Shown in pieces: positions 7,817 to 16,380 of a stretch of DNA of 64,000 nt. The position numbers and the translations under genes are program-made. Source of the stretch: Aerobium sp039839275 (GTDB taxonomy: Bacteria > Pseudomonadota > Alphaproteobacteria > Rhizobiales > Rhizobiaceae); contig NZ_JBDOQP010000008.1 of the NCBI RefSeq assembly GCF_039839275.1, forward strand, positions 1 to 64,000, in the 5' to 3' direction. The notes beneath the pieces are model-generated. The model was given only the letters and a program-made list of their open reading frames with translations. It was not told the DNA's origin and ran no database searches. The number at the start of each line of letters is the position of its first letter. The stretch's first letter is position 1.

Positions 7817-8104
7817 TCAGTTGTTCCTTGCGGAGAATTGGGAGAGATCGAGACCGGCGGTCTGGATCGCGTCGGCAAAAGCGGGCGACGGTTCCTCGAT
7901 GCTGAGGTCCTGCCCGTCGGCCGTCCATGTGGCTGCCGCGGAAAGAAGCACCTGCAGGCACTGGGCCCCCACGCGCTCGATCTGCGATGCATTCAGTGCA
8001 AGGTCCTTGCCCCTGGCGGCGATCAACTCGGCAGCCAATGGTGCGGCGGCCTTGATGTCGAGTTCAGTTGGAAGCGTCATGCTTCCGGTAGCGGCTTTCC
8101 CCAT
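7817..8104 (-). CDS. cheS: STAS-domain protein, CheS-like
   Basis: A 95-residue protein made of a single STAS-type domain (LPTELDIKAAAPLAAELI..., then IERVGAQCLQVLLSAA). The serine that anti-sigma-antagonist proteins phosphorylate is not obvious. In Sinorhizobium a 97-residue CheS encoded between the first receptor gene and cheY1 binds CheA and speeds CheY1 dephosphorylation. The size and exact position match here, so I call it CheS-like. The ATG at 8104 has a strong AGAGGAGAGG ribosome site; an in-frame start at 8131 would overlap the receptor gene. Confidence 0.78.
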   Translation of the reverse strand: MGKAATGSMTLPTELDIKAAAPLAAELIAARGKDLALNASQIERVGAQCLQVLLSAAATWTADGQDLSIEEPSPAFADAIQTAGLDLSQFSARNN

Positions 8105-8115
8105 GCCCCTCTCCT

Positions 8116-9723
8116 CTAAAACTCTTCCCATTCGGATGTCTCGGGTGCCATCGACACCGCAAGTGCTGTGGCCCCGGCGGTCGCATGGACCAGCCTCCGG
8201 GAAGGCGCGGCTGCGGGCGGTGGCGATGTCTCCACCGCACGCGGCCTGGTTGGTGCATTGGTCAGAACGAAGGCGGCGACACCCTGGCCGAGGGTTGCCG
8301 CCTCGCTGCGCAGCGAGTGCACGGCGGCGGTGGTCTGTTCGACCATCGCGGCGTTCTGCTGCGTGCCTTGATCCATTTCGCTGACTGCAGTGTTGATGGC
8401 CGACAGGCCGATCGACTGTTCGCGCGACGACGATGCGATCCCTGCCACGAGTTCATCCATCTCGACGACGCTCGTGATGATCCGCTCGGAGACTTCCCCG
8501 GTCTCGTCCATGAGCTTCACACCCTTGTCGACCTGGTCGGAACTCTTGGAGATCAGCGCCTTGATCTGCTTTGCCGCTTCGGCGGAACGCTGTGCCAAGC
8601 CGCGCACTTCCTGGGCGACCACGGCAAAGCCTTTGCCGGCTTCGCCCGCACGGGCCGCCTCCACGCCTGCGTTCAGCGCAAGCAGGTTGGTCTGGAACGC
8701 GATCTCGTCGATGACGCCGATGATCTGGGAAATTTCATGCGAGGATTTGGCGATTTCGCTGATCGCATGCACGGCATTGCGCACGATCGCGCCGGAATGC
8801 TTGGCTTCCTCGCGCGTCGAGACCACCTTGGCAGCGGCCTGCGATGCGCCTTCGGCGGCGCGCTGGACGGCATTGGTGAGCTGGTTGAGCGCCGCAGCCG
8901 TCTGCTCCAGGCGCAGCGCCTGCTGCTCGGTGCGGCGCGACAGGTCGTCGGCCGCGCGGCCGACCTCTTCGGAACTCGAACCGATGCTGTCGGCTGAATG
9001 AGCGACGCCGGAGAGCGTGCGTGCAAGCGATTCCGCCGTATGGTTGAAATCGCGCTTGAGCTGGTCGAATTCGGGCGCAAGTTGCTGCGTGAGGCGTGTC
9101 GATAGATCGCCGGCGGCAATCCTGCTGAGGCCATGCGTGATGGCCTTCACCGCCTCGCTTTGGCGCAGTTCGGATTCTGCGTGGGCGCGCTCGACCTGGG
9201 TCCGCTTTTCGTCCAGCGCCTCCAGATAGGTGGAGATAGCCAGGTCCATGTCGAGCATGATCGCCTTCACCAGCACGGCCAGCGAAGCGCCCATGGCTTC
9301 CGGACTCGTGCCACGCGAGAGAAGGCCTGGCCACTGCTCCTTGACGATGGCCTTGATCAGGTGCTCCGCGACCAGTGCATATCCGCCGATATACCAGCTT
9401 GGCTCGAGCCCGATGCGCGCATGGACTTCACCGATGCTCCTGACCGCCGTTTCGTAGCTTTCGCCATAGCTGGCCTCGGCGATGCCGGTCCAATGCGTTT
9501 CCTGGCGCGCCTTGGCGCTTGCAACATGGCTATCGGAACCAAAGAATTGCGCGGTATGTGGCGTCGCGCGGACTTTTTCATAGAACTGGGAGAGTGCCGG
9601 GCCGACATTGCGCGCCAGAGACGGCTTCAGCTTCCGCAGCGTCTCCCGCGCCTGGGAGTCCATGCCGATGAACGCAAGGCGGTCGTCGATCCTGATCTCT
9701 CTCGCCTGCGTGACGGCCATCAA
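8116..9723 (-). CDS. Globin-coupled soluble chemoreceptor
   Basis: A 535-residue receptor with no transmembrane segment. Residues about 10-170 form a sensor globin domain; His101 in GEVHARIGLEPSWYIGGY is the expected proximal haem ligand. A linker with HAMP-like character leads to the methyl-accepting signalling domain, with the hairpin tip in FQTNLLALNAGVEAARAGE. The protein ends EWEEF, a CheR-tethering-type pentapeptide. The build matches HemAT-type oxygen receptors and rhizobial IcpA, which also heads a che operon, so it is probably a cytoplasmic oxygen or redox sensor for aerotaxis. It is first in its operon. Confidence 0.93.
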   Translation of the reverse strand: MMAVTQAREIRIDDRLAFIGMDSQARETLRKLKPSLARNVGPALSQFYEKVRATPHTAQFFGSDSHVASAKARQETHWTGIAEASYGESYETAVRSIGEVHARIGLEPSWYIGGYALVAEHLIKAIVKEQWPGLLSRGTSPEAMGASLAVLVKAIMLDMDLAISTYLEALDEKRTQVERAHAESELRQSEAVKAITHGLSRIAAGDLSTRLTQQLAPEFDQLKRDFNHTAESLARTLSGVAHSADSIGSSSEEVGRAADDLSRRTEQQALRLEQTAAALNQLTNAVQRAAEGASQAAAKVVSTREEAKHSGAIVRNAVHAISEIAKSSHEISQIIGVIDEIAFQTNLLALNAGVEAARAGEAGKGFAVVAQEVRGLAQRSAEAAKQIKALISKSSDQVDKGVKLMDETGEVSERIITSVVEMDELVAGIASSSREQSIGLSAINTAVSEMDQGTQQNAAMVEQTTAAVHSLRSEAATLGQGVAAFVLTNAPTRPRAVETSPPPAAAPSRRLVHATAGATALAVSMAPETSEWEEF

Positions 9724-10024
9724 CGAAATCCCGTGCCGCAGGGTGTGCGGCAGTGCGCTGGATGAAAGCTGACATTCCGGTCACGCCGGATCAGAAGCGC
9801 GGCATCATGCCTTTGGCGTCCCCCACCAAGCTCCTGAAGCTACATAAGCGATCATTGGTTTCGTTCATGTTAACAAAGGTTGTTTGCGCTCAAGAGCTTA
9901 TCTGACGCTGCGGCAGCGCCGTGCACGAGAGGAGGTCGAACGAAAAAATGTTCACGCTCTTCTCTCGATACTTCAAGTCGTTTGGATGTGAGACCGCGCT
10001 CGGCGCGGTTGACGGACGAGCAAT
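9724..10024. other. Intergenic region upstream of the receptor-led che operon
   Basis: About 300 bases without a convincing gene between the globin receptor (reading left) and the end of the marR-like gene (also reading left). It should hold the promoter of the minus-strand che operon. I see a GTTAAC at 9869-9874 (half a CtrA box only) and a hairpin at 9993-10009. A short plus-strand reading frame here runs into antisense marR sequence and looks spurious. Confidence 0.6.
9993..10009 (-). terminator. Stem-loop after the MarR-terminated operon
   Basis: A perfect 7-bp stem (ACCGCGC / GCGCGGT) with a 3-nt loop lies 15 bases beyond the stop of the marR-like gene. There is no clear U-run, so termination would need Rho or be weak. 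Confidence 0.4.
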
Positions 10025-10444
10025 TCAGGTAATCTTCGCCAGCAACCGCATCAAAGTATTGCGCTCGCGCGAGGTCAATTGTGCCACCGTTTCCTCGGTG
10101 ATGCGGTGCGCGGTCGGAATGAAGCTGTTCAGGGCCTCGCGGCCGGTGGCGGTGAGGCTGACGACAAGGCGCCGCCGATCTTCTTCGTGACGGGTCAGGG
10201 CCACCAGGCCCCGTGCCTTGAGCCGGTCGATCACGCCCTTGATTGTTGCCGCATCCATGGCGACGAGCATGCCGAGCTGGTTCTGCGAGGTGTCGCCCAC
10301 TTCGGCGAGCTTCGCCAACGCCGCGAATTGCGGCGGGGTCAGGTCGCCGATATGCCGCGCGAAGATAGATATGTGGCGCTGGCTCGCCTTGCGCAGCACG
10401 AAGCCGATCTGCTCTTCCAGCCGGTAGGGCTGTTCGGACGTCAC
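10025..10444 (-). CDS. MarR-family transcriptional regulator
   Basis: A 139-residue winged-helix repressor of the MarR family. The DNA-binding region runs from LTPPQFAALAKLAEVGDTSQNQLG through IKGVIDRLKARGLV to the wing RHEEDRRRLVVSLT. I use the GTG at 10444 because it overlaps the upstream stop (GTGA) and has GAGGA about 9 bases before it; an ATG at 10474 is possible. It is the last gene of the six-gene operon that starts at 17243 and probably controls it in response to the substrate or an intermediate. A candidate operator is at 17283-17299. Confidence 0.9.
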   Translation of the reverse strand: MTSEQPYRLEEQIGFVLRKASQRHISIFARHIGDLTPPQFAALAKLAEVGDTSQNQLGMLVAMDAATIKGVIDRLKARGLVALTRHEEDRRRLVVSLTATGREALNSFIPTAHRITEETVAQLTSRERNTLMRLLAKIT

Positions 10445-11031
10445 CGCAGCCCGTCCTCGCCCTTGACCTGCCATGCCTCCAACCCTCCCATGCGGGAGTG
10501 GATGCGGCCGCCACACGCCATCGCCAAGGCGAACAGGATTTCATTTGGCCGTGGACCGTCAGGCGCCGACACTTCGATCGCGTCGAAATGGCTGCGCACA
10601 TAAGCCGCATTGGTGTGACCCAGCGGCACGTCGAGCCGCGCGCCGAATGCACCGACCTTCATTGCCGACGGCACGATCGCCTTCGAGGCGCCGAGCCGCT
10701 CGCGCATCGCATAGCCGCCGGGCACGTGCCAGAGCGCACCATGCTCGATCTCGCCGTCCGCGCCAACGATCGCTCCCTTGCCGTAGCCGTCGATGGTGGC
10801 GACATCGCCTCCGAGCGCGGCGATCAGCCTGTCTGTGAGCATCAGGCCCAGCGGCTTGAGGTCGTCCATCGCGGGCTGCAAGTCTTCGACGAATTTGCCG
10901 GCGAAAGGGTTCGCGACCAGCGCGACGGCCGCCGCCCTGCGTCGCGGAGCCGACGAGGCTGGTCCGCCATCGTGGAATATCTCTTCCATGATGATGGCGA
11001 TCTTTCGGACGACGAATTCAGGCATTGGCAA
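10441..11031 (-). CDS. AA_synth (DUF1185) family protein
   Basis: A 196-residue member of the 'amino acid synthesis' (AA_synth/DUF1185) family: VRKIAIIMEEIFHDGG at the start, then ALVANPFAGKFVEDL, IDGYGKGAIVGADGEIEHGA and PLGHTNAAYVRSHFD. No biochemical role is established to my knowledge, and the family name is historical. The start overlaps the UPF0280 gene by 14 bases and the stop overlaps the marR-like start. Its tight place among a molybdenum hydroxylase and a 6-hydroxynicotinate-reductase-like gene suggests an enzymatic step in the same pathway, possibly after ring reduction. That is inference from context only. Confidence 0.88.
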   Translation of the reverse strand: MPMPEFVVRKIAIIMEEIFHDGGPASSAPRRRAAAVALVANPFAGKFVEDLQPAMDDLKPLGLMLTDRLIAALGGDVATIDGYGKGAIVGADGEIEHGALWHVPGGYAMRERLGASKAIVPSAMKVGAFGARLDVPLGHTNAAYVRSHFDAIEVSAPDGPRPNEILFALAMACGGRIHSRMGGLEAWQVKGEDGLR

Positions 11032-11884
11032 GCTCCCTCAGATCGATTTTCAGCAACGTTCCAGCCACGCGCGTCTGGCCGCCGAGAAACAGCGCAGCTG
11101 ATGCGATGAGCCCACGGCGCACGAACTCCTCGACGACGTGCAGCCCGTTTTCCAGCGCCATTCCGGCATCCTTCTCGGATAGCGGTCCAACGCCGGTCGT
11201 CACAAGTCGGCTGCCGAGATCGCTGTCGGGCGCAAGCACGTTAGCCGGCGACCGTGTGATTGCGGGATGCCCCGGCAGGTCGACCGCGTTGGCGATCAGC
11301 GTCGCGGCGGCATCGGCAAGAGCCGCGTTTCCGGCAAGCACCGTGACCGCATCGGCGATGCCGAGCGAGTGGCTACGGCCGCGCCAGCCACTGGTGGCAA
11401 TGGCACGCACGGGATCGGACGACTTGATCTCGATGCGATCGGCAATTCCGTGGCCCGTGCCTGCGATCGCCGTTTTCATGACTTCCCCCGAAGCAAGGTG
11501 AAGCGCGATGTCGCCGCCATTGTTGACATAGGCGCGGCGCAGTGTCCGGCCTCTCACCATTGCGGCCAGGACCTCGTCGGCGACGCTGCCGGCCACTGCA
11601 GCCATCGGCGTGATGAAGTTCTCGCCGAAGCGGCAGACGGCGTCTTCCATGCGCCGCGCCGTGGTCCCCGAAAAGGCTCTCGCCCGAAGCGTGGCTGGAC
11701 GGCGAAGCTCGGTCAGTTCGGCAACCAGTTCTTCGAGCACGGTTGCGAAGCGGTCGATTGCCTGGCGATAGGCAAAACCAACTTCGCCCGCATCGCCGAA
11801 TGCCTCCAGCACCAGATCGATCGGCCCATGATTGAGATGCAGCCGCCGTCCGTCCGGCAGCATCGCGGCCTGCGGCCCGTTCAT
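11018..11884 (-). CDS. UPF0280 family protein (ApbE-related)
   Basis: A 288-residue protein of the UPF0280 family. Features include CRFGENFITPMAAVAGSVAD near residue 90, YVNNGGDIALHL, and a C-terminal region rich in small residues (LGIADAVTVLAGNAALADAAAT). The family is structurally related to ApbE flavin transferases, which may fit a pathway rich in flavin enzymes, but no function is proven. Its ATG overlaps the stop of the upstream reductase-like gene by 4 bases, and it overlaps the AA_synth gene downstream by 14 bases, so the three are very likely translated as a unit. Confidence 0.88.
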   Translation of the reverse strand: MNGPQAAMLPDGRRLHLNHGPIDLVLEAFGDAGEVGFAYRQAIDRFATVLEELVAELTELRRPATLRARAFSGTTARRMEDAVCRFGENFITPMAAVAGSVADEVLAAMVRGRTLRRAYVNNGGDIALHLASGEVMKTAIAGTGHGIADRIEIKSSDPVRAIATSGWRGRSHSLGIADAVTVLAGNAALADAAATLIANAVDLPGHPAITRSPANVLAPDSDLGSRLVTTGVGPLSEKDAGMALENGLHVVEEFVRRGLIASAALFLGGQTRVAGTLLKIDLRELANA

Positions 11885-13407
11885 GTCCGGCGCTCGCGCC
11901 GAAGCTGCGCCAAGGGTGGCCAGGCATTGCCCGACGGCGCGGGGATCGCCGTGCGCTCGTTGAGATATTCGCCGCCCTTGGCAAGCACGTCGTCAACCGA
12001 GCGCACATGGTCAGCGTAGCCGCCGAGGGCTTCATAGTGGTCACGGCGCATCGTGAACTCGATCGGGGCAACAAGAGCCGGCGTCGGCACGTAGCCGAAA
12101 GCGTTTTCCGGCAGCGTGGCAACATCGACCATCAGCGTGATGCCGCCGCCGGGCCAGACATAGACCGGCGCGCCGCCGCAGGTGACATAGGTCTGGAGCC
12201 TGTGCACGGAACGGGTCAGGTTGACCGGATTTTCCGTTACCCCCGCCCGCAGCGACCCACCGGCCCCGCCCATGAACAGCACCGTGCACAGCGCCGGTTC
12301 GCAATTGTCCTCGATCAGGTCCACCGATTTACGCAACCGATCGGGGAACGGCTTCTCCACCGGCTTCAGCTCGTCATCGAGTTCGAAATAGGCGAACTGC
12401 TCGCCGGTCGTCGATACCATCAGCAGCGACAGGCCCGGCCGCGCTCCCTTCTTGCCATTCCACTCGCCAAGGATTTCGAGCGGATTGGAGATGGTGGTGC
12501 CACCCCAGCCGAGGCCCGGCTCCGACACCTTGAAATAGCGTCCCGGCGTCGAACGCCGCCCGACGATCTTGATGCCGGTATCCTGCCAGCCGATGACCTT
12601 GCCGGCCTGATGCTCGGAAACGACGCCTGTGATGTGGTCGTCGACCACCACCACCTCGTCGACGAGGTCCTTCCATTGCGTGGCGAACATGCCGATGGTT
12701 GCCGAGCCGCAGCCGACACGCATGCGGTGCTCCGCGCGCCCGTCGATCACCGGGGGCATGCCGGCCTGTACGACGACGGTGGAGCCGTCATCAATGGTCA
12801 GTTCGACCGCCTGCCGGTTGCACAGTGCCAGCATGGTGTCGCAGGTGACGCGCCCTTCTGCCTTCGAGCCGCCCGTCAGATGCCGGACGCCTCCGATCGA
12901 CAGCATCTGAGAGCCGTATTCGGCGGTGGTGACATGACCGATCGGTTCCCCGTTGGCGCGGACGATGGCCGTCTCCGAACCGATGTGCCGGTCCGTGTCG
13001 ATCTTCACCTTGACGCCGCAATAGGAGAATATGCCCTCCGTCACCACGGTGACCAGATCGACACCCTCCACCTCCTGGCTGACGATGAACGGTGCCGGCT
13101 TGAAGTCGGGATAGGTCGTTCCCGCGCCGATCGCCGACACGAAGCGTCGCTCGCGATTGACCGGGTTGCCATCCCACCCTCGTCCATCGAAGGGAACGAC
13201 CTCGCCGCCGCTTTCGGCGCGATGCTCGAGAATGGCGACGGGGTCGCAGCGCACGATCCGGCCACCGAAATTGCCATAGCGGTCGCAGGCGCCGGTGCGT
13301 CCTTCGGCGATGTAGCACATCACCGGGCAGGCATCGCAACGCAGCTTCTCACCCGCGCGCGCAGCGCCCGGATCGTGGGTCTCGAAGCGTTCGGACAGTT
13401 CACTCAT
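11881..13407 (-). CDS. 6-hydroxynicotinate reductase-like protein
   Basis: A 508-residue protein of the type annotated as 6-hydroxynicotinate reductase after the enzyme of anaerobic nicotinate degraders, which reduces the ring of 6-hydroxynicotinate. Near the N-terminus Cys24, Cys27, Cys31 and Cys41 form C-x2-C-x3-C-x9-C, a likely iron-sulfur site. Other segments are GRIVRCDPVAILEHR, RVGCGSATIGMFA and LFMGGAGGSLRAGVT. The ATG at 13407 begins MSELSERF; the frame stays open upstream into a palindromic repeat, giving a spurious 28-residue extension. It lies between the molybdenum hydroxylase and UPF0280 genes. Catalysis of this exact reaction in an aerobic alphaproteobacterium is unproven. Confidence 0.82.
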   Translation of the reverse strand: MSELSERFETHDPGAARAGEKLRCDACPVMCYIAEGRTGACDRYGNFGGRIVRCDPVAILEHRAESGGEVVPFDGRGWDGNPVNRERRFVSAIGAGTTYPDFKPAPFIVSQEVEGVDLVTVVTEGIFSYCGVKVKIDTDRHIGSETAIVRANGEPIGHVTTAEYGSQMLSIGGVRHLTGGSKAEGRVTCDTMLALCNRQAVELTIDDGSTVVVQAGMPPVIDGRAEHRMRVGCGSATIGMFATQWKDLVDEVVVVDDHITGVVSEHQAGKVIGWQDTGIKIVGRRSTPGRYFKVSEPGLGWGGTTISNPLEILGEWNGKKGARPGLSLLMVSTTGEQFAYFELDDELKPVEKPFPDRLRKSVDLIEDNCEPALCTVLFMGGAGGSLRAGVTENPVNLTRSVHRLQTYVTCGGAPVYVWPGGGITLMVDVATLPENAFGYVPTPALVAPIEFTMRRDHYEALGGYADHVRSVDDVLAKGGEYLNERTAIPAPSGNAWPPLAQLRRERRT

Positions 13408-13459
13408 GACATCGCACACTGGATGGGAGAGCGTATGGGTAAGACGGTGCTCCCTCACG

Positions 13460-13614
13460 CCCCCCTCTGTCCTGCCGGACATCTCCCCCACAGAGGGGGA
13501 GATTAGCCTTCAGTCTTCCTATCGCTTGTCCTGCAGCGCTGGCGATTGATGCCGCCATCAAATACAGCCGATCTCCCTCCGAGTGGGGGAGATGTCCGGC
13601 AGGACAGAGGGGGG
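13460..13614. repeat. 155-bp palindromic intergenic element, copy A
   Basis: Two 44-bp arms (13460-13503 and 13571-13614) are near-perfect inverted repeats around a 67-bp spacer. Each arm also folds on itself (ATCTCCCCC / GGGGGAGAT and TGTCC / GGACA). The same architecture and size recur at 25577 and 28655. Similarity continues past the right arm (CAACGTAG, also next to copy C). It lies between the molybdenum hydroxylase gene and the reductase-like gene within one operon, so it is probably transcribed as a large hairpin. Confidence 0.9.
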
Positions 13615-13641
13615 CAACGTAGGGCACCAGCGCGTCTCGCA

Positions 13642-16380
13642 TCACTGCACCGCCCTTGCCAGGTTGATCGCCGCCAGCACGCGGTCCGGCGTTGCCGGCA
13701 CCTTGTCGATCTTCGCGCCGGAAGCATGCCGGATGGCGTTGACGATGGCCGGCGCTGTTGGGATCAGCACGTGCTCGCCAAGCCCCTTGGCGCCATAGGG
13801 TCCTTCCGGATCCGGCACCTCGACGAGGATGGTCTCGATCGGCGGCACGTCGCCGATGGTGGGAATGAGGTAGTCATGCAGGTTCTCGGTACGACCGGGA
13901 ACGTATTCCTCCATCAGCGCCAGCCCGATGCCCTGCGCGATACCGCCTTCGACCTGGCCTTCGGCCAACAACGGATTGATCGCCTTGCCGACGTCATGTG
14001 CGGCGGTGATCTTGATGAGCTTGACGGTGCCGAGCTTCATGTCGACTTCGAGCTCGGCAAGCTGCGCGCCCCAGCCATAGACGGCATAAGGCTGGCCCTG
14101 TCCCTTCGCGTCGAGCGCAATCGTCGGCGGATCGTAGCTTTCGCAGGCCGAGAACACGAAACCGTCCGCGTCGGCGGCAAGCGAGGAGAGGTCAATCGTG
14201 CGGCTCGCCTCGCCTTCGCGAACCACAATCGTGCCGCCTTCCAGAGACAGCGCGGCGTCACCCGATACGTTCGCCGCGCGCAGCACCGCCTCACGCAATG
14301 CACGGCCCGACTTCTCCGCTGCCTTGCCGGAAATATAGGTCTGGCGCGAGCCCGATGTCTTTCCAGCATCCGGCGTCAGCGCCGTGTCGCCATGGACGAA
14401 CTCGAACGCTTCCAGCGGGAGCCCGAGCGCTTGCGCCGCCATCTGCGGAATGACGGTGTTGGAGCCCTGCCCTATGTCCACCGCCCCCTGATGCATGACG
14501 ATGCGGCCATCCGCCGTGATGCCGATCTTCATCGTCGACGGATTGGGAATGCCGGTATTGCCGCAGCCATACCAGCACGACGCCACGCCGACGCCGCGCT
14601 TGCGGCTCTCGTTGTCGGCATTGAACGCGGCGGCATCGGCCACGGCACGCGTCCAGTGCGGTCTCAGGGCTTCGAGACAGGCCGCTATCCCCACGCCGCT
14701 TTCCAGAACATGGCCGCTTACCGTGGACTGGCCATCACGCAGCGCGTTGCGCAGGCGCAGTTCGAGCCGGTCTATGCCGAGTTTCTCGGCAAGCGTGTCG
14801 TAGAGCGTTTCCTGCATCAGCGCCGCCTGCGGCACGCCGAAACCGCGAAAGGCGCCGGAAATCGGCCCGTTGGTATGCACGGCACGGCCCAGCGCGCGAT
14901 AGTTCGGCGTGAAGTACGGCCCGGAGGCATGCACCGGAACACGACTGGCTACCGTCGGCCCCCAGCTCGCATAGGCGCCGGTGTTGAAATCCCCCTCGAA
15001 GATCATGCCGACCACGTGACCCTGCGCATCCGCGCCGATCGTCGCCTTCATCGCCGCGGGATGACGCTTGGTGGTGGAGGCCATCGATTCCTGCCGGGTG
15101 AAGGCGAGCCATGCGGGCCGGCCGGTCTTCAGCGCGACGAGTCCGATCAGCGGCTGCACAGACAGGTCAAGCTTGGACCCGAAGCCCCCGCCCGTTGCCG
15201 TGGGGATGATGCGCACCCTCTCCGGCGGCAGGCCGAGCACGGCGGCGGTGTCGTCCCGGTCCATGATCGGCGACTGTGTGCAGGCCTTGATGACCAGCGT
15301 ATCGCCATCCATGTAGGCGTGGCCCGCTTCCGGCTCGATATAGGCGTGCTCGACATAGGACGTTTCGAGCCCGCCGGTGACGGTGACGGCAGCGCCGGCA
15401 AGCGCGGCCTCCGCATTGCCACGCTCCACCACGCCTTCCAGCAGAATGTTGCCTTCGCGCCCCTGATGCAGCCGGGCGACGCCGTTGCGGGCCTCGGGCA
15501 TGCTGAGTGTATGTGGCAGTTCCTGCCAGGTGATCGGAAATTCGCTGATGTCCAGGTCGGCGATCGCGTCCGGCTCGCCGGCGACCAGCGCCACCGCTTC
15601 ACCGCGAAACAGGACCAGCCCGTCCGCCAGTGCCGGCTGGTCAGCGAATGGCGGAATGACGCCGAAGGCGTTCCGCCCACCGATGTCAGCAGCCGTGAAA
15701 ACGCCGACGACGCCCGGATGGGTATTCACGAACCCGTCGAGATCGCCGAGCGAAAACCTTGCATGCCAATGAGGCGATCGGACGACCAGCACCGCGAGTG
15801 CGCCGTCCGGCCTTTCGTCGGCGCCGAAGCGATCGGTCCCCATCACCTTCGGCACGCCGTCGAGCCGGGGCACGGATGCGCCGACAATGCCACTGGCGAC
15901 GACAGGCTCCGACACAGCATTGCCCGCATCCATGACCGCCTTGACGATCTTGCGATAGCCGGTGCAGCGGCACAGCACGCCGCCCAGCGCATCGTTGACG
16001 TCATCCTCGGTCGGCGCGGCGTTGCGTTCAAGCAGAGCGGTGGCGCTCACCAGCAGCCCCGGCGTGCAGATGCCGCATTGCGCCGCTCCATGCCGCAGGA
16101 ACGAAGCCTGCAGCGCCGACAGGGCGCCATTGGCAAGGCCCTCGACGGTGCGCAACTCTGCGCCGGCGACGCTTGCGGCCGGCACGAGACAGGAGCACAC
16201 CGGTTCGCCGTCGATGAGTACGGTGCAGGCGCCGCAGTCGCCGGCATCGCAGCCGACCTTCGTGCCCGTCAGGTGCAGCTCGTCGCGCAACAGTGTCGAC
16301 AACCGCATGACCGGGGGCACCGTCAGCCGGCGCTGCTCGCCATTGACGCTGAACGACAGATCGACATGCGCCATGGTCAT
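13642..16380 (-). CDS. Xanthine dehydrogenase-family hydroxylase, fused 2Fe-2S and molybdopterin subunits
   Basis: A 912-residue fusion. Residues about 1-160 are the small iron-sulfur subunit: cysteines in GCDAGDCGACTVLIDG (plant-type 2Fe-2S) and in CGICTPG...CRCTGY (second cluster). The remainder is the large molybdopterin-cytosine-dinucleotide subunit, starting near VPRLDGVPKVMG, with GGGFGSK, GAFRGFG and the catalytic Glu in GAKGLGE near the C-terminus. Such enzymes hydroxylate N-heteroaromatic rings or aldehydes with water as oxygen donor. The FAD subunit is encoded immediately upstream with an ATGA overlap. Nicotinate or a relative is a reasonable substrate guess given the neighbours, but sequence alone does not fix it. 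Confidence 0.9.
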   Translation of the reverse strand: MTMAHVDLSFSVNGEQRRLTVPPVMRLSTLLRDELHLTGTKVGCDAGDCGACTVLIDGEPVCSCLVPAASVAGAELRTVEGLANGALSALQASFLRHGAAQCGICTPGLLVSATALLERNAAPTEDDVNDALGGVLCRCTGYRKIVKAVMDAGNAVSEPVVASGIVGASVPRLDGVPKVMGTDRFGADERPDGALAVLVVRSPHWHARFSLGDLDGFVNTHPGVVGVFTAADIGGRNAFGVIPPFADQPALADGLVLFRGEAVALVAGEPDAIADLDISEFPITWQELPHTLSMPEARNGVARLHQGREGNILLEGVVERGNAEAALAGAAVTVTGGLETSYVEHAYIEPEAGHAYMDGDTLVIKACTQSPIMDRDDTAAVLGLPPERVRIIPTATGGGFGSKLDLSVQPLIGLVALKTGRPAWLAFTRQESMASTTKRHPAAMKATIGADAQGHVVGMIFEGDFNTGAYASWGPTVASRVPVHASGPYFTPNYRALGRAVHTNGPISGAFRGFGVPQAALMQETLYDTLAEKLGIDRLELRLRNALRDGQSTVSGHVLESGVGIAACLEALRPHWTRAVADAAAFNADNESRKRGVGVASCWYGCGNTGIPNPSTMKIGITADGRIVMHQGAVDIGQGSNTVIPQMAAQALGLPLEAFEFVHGDTALTPDAGKTSGSRQTYISGKAAEKSGRALREAVLRAANVSGDAALSLEGGTIVVREGEASRTIDLSSLAADADGFVFSACESYDPPTIALDAKGQGQPYAVYGWGAQLAELEVDMKLGTVKLIKITAAHDVGKAINPLLAEGQVEGGIAQGIGLALMEEYVPGRTENLHDYLIPTIGDVPPIETILVEVPDPEGPYGAKGLGEHVLIPTAPAIVNAIRHASGAKIDKVPATPDRVLAAINLARAVQ

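Noticed and set aside
9921..10190. Short plus-strand open frame in the gap after the marR-like gene
   Set aside because: Most of it is antisense to marR and it has no recognisable product.
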